Assembly (NCBI RefSeq): GCF_050908995.1
Contig: NC_135131.1
Location: 11,426,001 to 11,490,000 of the forward strand
Direction: 5' to 3'
Source of the DNA: Andrena cerasifolii
Taxonomy: Eukaryota; Arthropoda; Insecta; Hymenoptera; Andrenidae
Length of the DNA stretch: 64,000 bases
Positions 58,482-64,000 of the stretch are shown piece after piece. Position 1 is the stretch's first letter. Every line of letters begins with the position of its first letter. A model generated the notes under the pieces. The model had not been told where the DNA came from and searched no databases. It saw nothing but the letters and a program-made list of their open reading frames with translations. The translations under genes were made by a program, and so were the position numbers.

Positions 58482-61400
58482 TTTACCCCGAGCGGCTCGA
58501 GAAAAATTCTTTCTCCACCGCGGTCGCTCGAATTTTCTCAGAAAAACGATTTAACGCGCGCGTTCATGGAAAATATCACGGAATATTTTTACGATCCAAC
58601 GGAGGATTTTTCTCCTTCCACCTTGTAGGTCATTTATTTGCGTACAGCGTTGCACATTCATCACGTCCATCAAAAAGCCGCGATGGAACCAGCTCGCCGA
58701 TAAACGGTGAGCGCGACGAGTGACGAGGATATTATCGAGAGAGTATTCGCTAGATCGCTAGGAAATCTGTCGAGGGAACGCACTTTTCTTTTTTAACTCC
58801 GACCCACGCGGTTGAAAAAAGTTGCTCCGAGGAAAACAGCCGAGATGTTCCGAGCTCGAAATACACCGACCGACACGTTGCCTTGGAAAACATTTTCCTA
58901 GCGATTTTGGTTGGCTTCGTGGAAGGACTGGAAGGACGGTGGATTGTTGGAAAATTCGTGGAGAGGTAGAGAGAGACAGGGCTGAGGGGTTTACGTATGC
59001 GGAATACGTCGTCGCGTCGGCGTGGTCGTCGGCGGGCGACTTGCCATACGAAGGTCTCCTCGACGTCGTTTTCGGCCGCGGCGCCGAAAGGGGGGCCATC
59101 GCGAGGCAGCCATAGCAGGGAGAGTGGAAGGCCTAAAATCACGAGGCTGTGTGCTCACACTGCTCGCACCGCTCACGCCCTCGACAGAAAGAGAAACCTC
59201 CGATGCCTCTTTATTCCACTTTCCACGTTCTTTTCCTCGCCCACCCCCCGACCCGTTCTTGTTTCCTCATCCGTTCCTCTTCCTCCACCTACGTATGCGC
59301 GCGTGTCCTCGGCACGTGTGTCGCACCTTTCCGTCTTCCTCCTCCCGTCGCGGTCGCGGTCTCGCTTTTTCGACCTCCGCTTCCCTGCTTTAGACTGCAC
59401 CTTCGAGTAGGTACCTGCCGCGTCGCGGATTCTTCGTTGTCAACTACTTATTTGAGAAATAGTGATTGGATGGCTGAAGGAGCGGCGCTCTTATCGTCGA
59501 TCGGCAAATTTCTTTCTCCATCTGGCGACTTCCTTTGGCTCCTCTGCCAGGCAATAAACGCACTCGATTCCCCGTACCGTCCCGTGTTGTGTCACTCCTC
59601 GTCGTCTGGTTGGAGCGCGTTGGCCGGAGCGTTGCTCGCTACGAAGGGGCCAAATAACTCGGAGGGGTAAACGACTTCCACGCGTGGCAGAGCCTCGATG
59701 AAGCGCCGTGCGTGCCGCGCCGGTGCCCGGTGGAGGAGACAGGTTCGGGCATCCGGCAAACTCAGCCGATTCGGCAACGGACGGAACGGCGAACAGGGTA
59801 CGTTCCAAGGCTCGTACCGAGACCATTGTGCAATTTTTCCATCGCCGAACTTTCAACTCTCCTTTCACCACTCCAACTATCTAGAATCTAGACACTCCTA
59901 GACTAGGCCAAGCGTAGAATAGTCCTCGGTGACGTACAAAAGTATATCGCGCAATAGTGAATCCCAATTCTGCAGATTCTGGGGCAGTAGGACCGCGTGG
60001 AAAGCTGAGAATTTGTTCGCGGTCGATGCAACAGTTTTCCCCATTAATTCGTTCAATTTGTCGGCGATCGCATCGGGTTGCGTGGGCGGCACGCGGTTGC
60101 TCGATACACCGAGCCTCGGCGACGAAATACGAGATACCGGCCAGCCGTTCCTCGGATTCCAGTGTCTCATAAATGTCTGTTAGTTTCCGAACGAGGCTTT
60201 CAATCCGACCGCTGTGTTCCACTTTCCGCTTTTACCGTGCTTTTCGACCGTCTCGTCGCTTTCTTCGCCGCCGCGCCGCGTCGTGCCATGCCTGACATTT
60301 ACGATGGTCGCTTTAAACTCCACGGAATGTTGCCGTTATCGATAACGCTTTTCGAACGGAGTCGGGCCACGCCGCACATTCGAATACTTACGAATTTCGC
60401 AAGGGGACAGTTTCGTCGCGGGGCGTTCTGGAAAATGGAGAGAAATGTCGCGGGATGGCCTGGTTGGAACAACGACGCGGCACGTCAATGAACGGCCCCG
60501 CTCGAATCAGACTAGAGGAGGATTTCGTGCGTGGGTGGTGTGCCATTTATTCTTCGAGATGGAAGTGGGTCACAGCAGCCACTGCATGCGAATGAATAGG
60601 GGGATGAAAAATGCATCGGTGTGCATCGCGACGCGGCCCAGGTAGAACGAGAATCTCTCTCCGCGTATCTAGAGACGCGGTCGCTACCGCTATCATTTAC
60701 TCCTAACCTGAAACTTATTTCATTAATATCTCATCACGCCTGCAATATTTTCTAAATATTTTCTAAACTAGTTGACTGAAAGCACCTTTACGTACTTGCA
60801 GCTCATTTCGATTTCACATATTTTTTTTTCATTTTGTAATTATTATTATCTTTTATTTTTTGTGATTTATTTGATTTCATGTACTTGGCGTAATTTTTTT
60901 ACTTTTTTCAAGTTTTTTTATGGGGATTCTTCCTTACGGCTAGGCTGTGCCATTATTCCCGGCCGCGTTCAATCACGTCCTCGCCACCAGTTTCTTGTTT
61001 CCAAGTGCCTTGGAACGCGGCATGTAACCGATTTCTTCGTATGTCGGAGGAAAAATTAGCTCATCGTTCCCTCCACCGAGGGTATCCCTTTTGTTTCCGA
61101 GTTTGACTCGGTTCACCAGAGGCCAAGTGGGTTTTTACGTCATTTCGCAAACATTCGCGCGCGACGCTGGAACAGGGCTGTTGTTCCCCGCGTGCTGTTC
61201 GCCTCTCGTCGGCTCGCGACTCGCAACACTCGGTTCGAGAGGTGATTCGCCTTTTTCGGGGCCCGCCGGCGCGCGCGCGCGTGTGCCTTCATCTCTTCGT
61301 CCCTTGGCCCTCGCCCCTCTGCCCTCTGGCCCCTCTAATCGCGAATTCGAGACGACTCGCACTTTCACTCGGTTCGCTGATTCGTTGGTTCGTTGAGCCG

Positions 61401-64000
61401 TTCCTCGTTTCTGGCCCCTCTGCTTTTCCTTTTTCTGAGGCCCCCGCGGACCGACGCGACACGTTCGATTTGGGAATTCGCGGGCGCGCCGCGGAATATC
61501 GAGTGCTCCTCTCCTGATGTCTACCGTGCAACTGCCTGTAATCGTGTGGTGACTGTGGCAAGAGGTAATGTAACGTTTTAACGCAACTCTCGGGGCCCGT
61601 AGCGCGGTCAAGTTACAGTTTCCCCTAGCTAGTAGCGTTGGGAGATTTTTAGATAAAGTACAAGTTTGCTTCTGGCGCAAGCTTATTCGAGTCGCATGAA
61701 TTCCTGTCGCCTTCCACGCGCAACGGACCTGCGAAGGATTTGAAAAGAGGAACGCTCTCGAGACTCGTCATTGATTGACGACTGCGAAATCCAGGGGAAG
61801 CGAGCCCTCCAGCCATCCGCGGCAGCGAGGGGAGCTGCACATGCGTGCCGCGTTTCGAGATGTTTGCACGTGCGTCAAAAACGGCGATGTCACGTTGACC
61901 CAGTTGACCCAGTTGACCCAGTTGACGAAGCTGCAAGCTCTCTCTCCCCCGGTGCAACGATTCTCTTCGTGCTTGCCACCCGATGCACGTGCATCAGCCT
62001 CGTAAAATTCAGCGCGCGGTCAACACTCCACCGCCTGGCGCAATCTTGGCCTGAAAATATCCTCGCGTGCCTGTTTTTCATTGAATCGCCGCGCTGTTCC
62101 AGCCGCGATCGATCGTCGATTACCATTGATGGGGTATTCAATGAGACACGAAGGGGAATCGCTTTCGGACGAAGCAGCTTTCGCGCAACATGCCCTTGGG
62201 CCACGGAAAGATGAAGCGCGATGAAATTGAAAGAGGAGCATGTGCGAGGGGTCGCGAGACAGCTAAAAGGACACCTCCGATCATGGAGGATGTGTGATTT
62301 ATTCTCCATCGGGGCCGACAAGCTCGCCTCGAAGTAGCAGGTTACGCTCGATTGATCGCGGAACGAAGGCTCGCGTGCACGCGATGCACCGCTCGTGTGC
62401 ATCTGAATCGCGAGGGCGGGTGGATAACCGTTTCAAGGTGAATTTATAGAAGACCAGCCGGATTATTTGCGGATCCGCTCGCGGGGGAACGCGCGAGGCA
62501 TCCGCGGGTTTGTTTAGGTCGACACGGCAACCTCCGGGCTTCGCCATTTTCCACTGTGCCGCGCGGACGCGGGTGCGGGCGTCCACGTGCGCGCAAGGCT
62601 TTCCTCATCGAGAATCCAGCGCTTACAATCAGAAGGGAACGAGAAAGCGAGCGGGCGTAGCTGAATATCTGGAGACGAATCCTTGGTTAATGCGATTCGA
62701 TCGCTCGTGTTCTCGCGGCTGCTTTCCCTCTCGATTTCTCTTTTTACTTTTTAAAGCATCAAGCGACGATGTGTTAAACATATTATTGGTGAAAGGATGC
62801 GTAGGTATGCGGCGTGCCGTTAAGATAATCAGCCGAATATCCTTGTGCCTCTCCTCTTTTCCTTTTTGCAGCTCTCTCGCTCGGTGCCGAGATAACGGCT
62901 CGCTTTCGTCTCCGATTTACGCAACGCTCCTCGTGGGACGAGCGCGATTTCGGCCATCCAAATGTATTTTTGCATATTCCGCGCAACCTTTCGCCGACTC
63001 CGCAACGAATCGTGCTGCTTTTCCGTGTACGTAAAGGGAGCTGATAAACGTTACTGAAACATTTACTTGGTTTTCGCGCGGATACATATGAATATTTAAA
63101 TTTTGTATTTTTGTCCATCTATGCCGCACTGTGACGGTTTGAAAAATTAAGCTCTTTTTAAAGATTTTTTTCTCCGTAGATACAACATATAATGCAATAA
63201 ATGTTTTTGGTATTCGAGCGGATATTCGCGTTGGTGTGGGGGAGCCTTTATGGGGTTCGTCTTCGCTCTTCGCGATCGCAAACAGATCTAGCGGTCCATG
63301 CGATGCTAATTAATTGGTGGCTCTGACAGTTTTTATAATTCCTACTGTTTCTAGAGAGCTCCCAAAGGACGTGCATCCGAAGCTAACGAGGCTCCTACTC
63401 GCGCGGCATTTTTTACGTGTTTTCGCGAGCGTGGCTCCGAGTTTTCCTCAATTAACCTTCGCTCGTCGCCGACCACCGTTATCGTCTAGAAATACGTGTT
63501 TTTGTCCGGCTAGCGGGGACTGCATTCTCAAGGATCCCCGCATCGATTAAAGCGAACAATTTTACGCGTGAGTCATCGTCTCAAAGATCAGATTTTGGCG
63601 ACGTCTGCGCGTCGGCGGCTCCATTTCCCAGTGTCTGAATCTCCAAGGGAAATGCAGCCTGCCAGAGGCGTATAGGTAGTTCAACTTTGTCGGTCCTTTA
63701 TCGATTGTCCTCTGTCCTCCTTTTGAACCTCGTATCGCGCATCGATATTCCAGAGGCAAATCCAGGACTATCCGGCGGAAAATTGATACGAACCCCGCTA
63801 CCGGGGTGTATCTAGGCCAGCGCACTCGAAACCTCTTGATACACACGGCCAACGTTGCACCGAAAACGGCTTCGTTATATCCCGCAGCAGGGGTGGGAGC
63901 GAGGGTGAGGTCAGAAGCGGGGATACAGAGGGTGCGAAAGGAGAGGGCGGGGGGTAGACGGAGGATCGTGGATAGGGAGGGGCGAAGGGGGAAAGGAAGA
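58482..64000. other. Gene-poor GC-rich DNA to window end
   Basis: No coding exon recognised. Contents noted: an AT-rich patch at 60700-60920 without clear transposon ends, a 10-bp repeat at 61894-61926, an AT-richer patch at 63040-63230, and a G/A-rich stretch at 63889-64000. Many overlapping frames of 60-180 codons on both strands show no family motifs. Confidence 0.4.
61894..61926. repeat. 10-bp tandem repeat (GTTGACCCA)n
   Basis: Three perfect copies plus a partial fourth of GTTGACCCA with one base of spacing, read along the plus strand. Confidence 0.8.

Noticed and set aside
15000..64000. Known insect microRNA hairpins in the desert
   Set aside because: A visual scan for seeds of common conserved insect microRNAs found none; a proper search could still find lineage-specific ones.

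Overview
This is eukaryotic nuclear DNA, most likely from an insect and probably a hymenopteran (bee, wasp or ant). The genes have short GT-AG introns with pyrimidine-rich acceptors and AATAAA-type poly(A) signals. The proteins are metazoan housekeeping proteins, and an intact Artemis-type nuclease gene is present, which as far as I recall Drosophila lacks. The species cannot be fixed from the window. There are no bacterial operons, CRISPR arrays, rRNA genes or convincing tRNA genes.

The first 15 kb is AT-leaning and gene-dense, with six recognisable genes: BLOC1S5 (479-1309, +, lysosome-related organelle biogenesis), VMA12/TMEM199 (1460-2198, +, V-ATPase assembly), CHRAC1 (2556-3274, -, histone-fold chromatin-remodelling subunit, tail-to-tail with VMA12), DCLRE1C/Artemis (7760-8938, +, DNA repair nuclease), EEF1D (9234-12783, +, translation elongation exchange factor) and SF3B6/p14 (14101-14656, +, U2 snRNP subunit). 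They share no pathway. Between CHRAC1 and Artemis lies about 4.5 kb of repeats: an inverted-repeat element, a collagen-like GC-rich minisatellite, a 40-bp minisatellite and a set of hairpins.

From about 15 kb to the end the base composition shifts to roughly 50% GC with abundant CpG, and I find no recognisable coding exon in 49 kb. Two places look like promoters with 5' untranslated exons reading rightwards: 15.4-16.83 kb (TATAAAG near 16.4 kb, splice donor at 16829) and 45.4-47.16 kb (TATATAAA at 46663, splice donor at 47157). The simplest reading is upstream DNA and long 5' introns of one or more large rightward genes whose coding exons lie beyond the window.

This desert is studded with short non-autonomous transposons, mostly visible as AT-rich islands with inverted ends. 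Two have ends beginning CAC(A/G)GTG and 5-bp target-site duplications (CAACG and CGGCG), the pattern of Transib elements. One is a pogo/Tc1-like relic flanked by TA that keeps a zinc-finger fragment of a transposase. Five are foldback or long-TIR elements (24.3, 35.5, 40.0, 40.8 and 48.9 kb). The most useful second-look items are the Transib-like pair, a large lysine-rich cassette exon and a GC-AG intron inside EEF1D, the two candidate 5' promoters, and a pair of related tandem hairpins near 5.9 kb.
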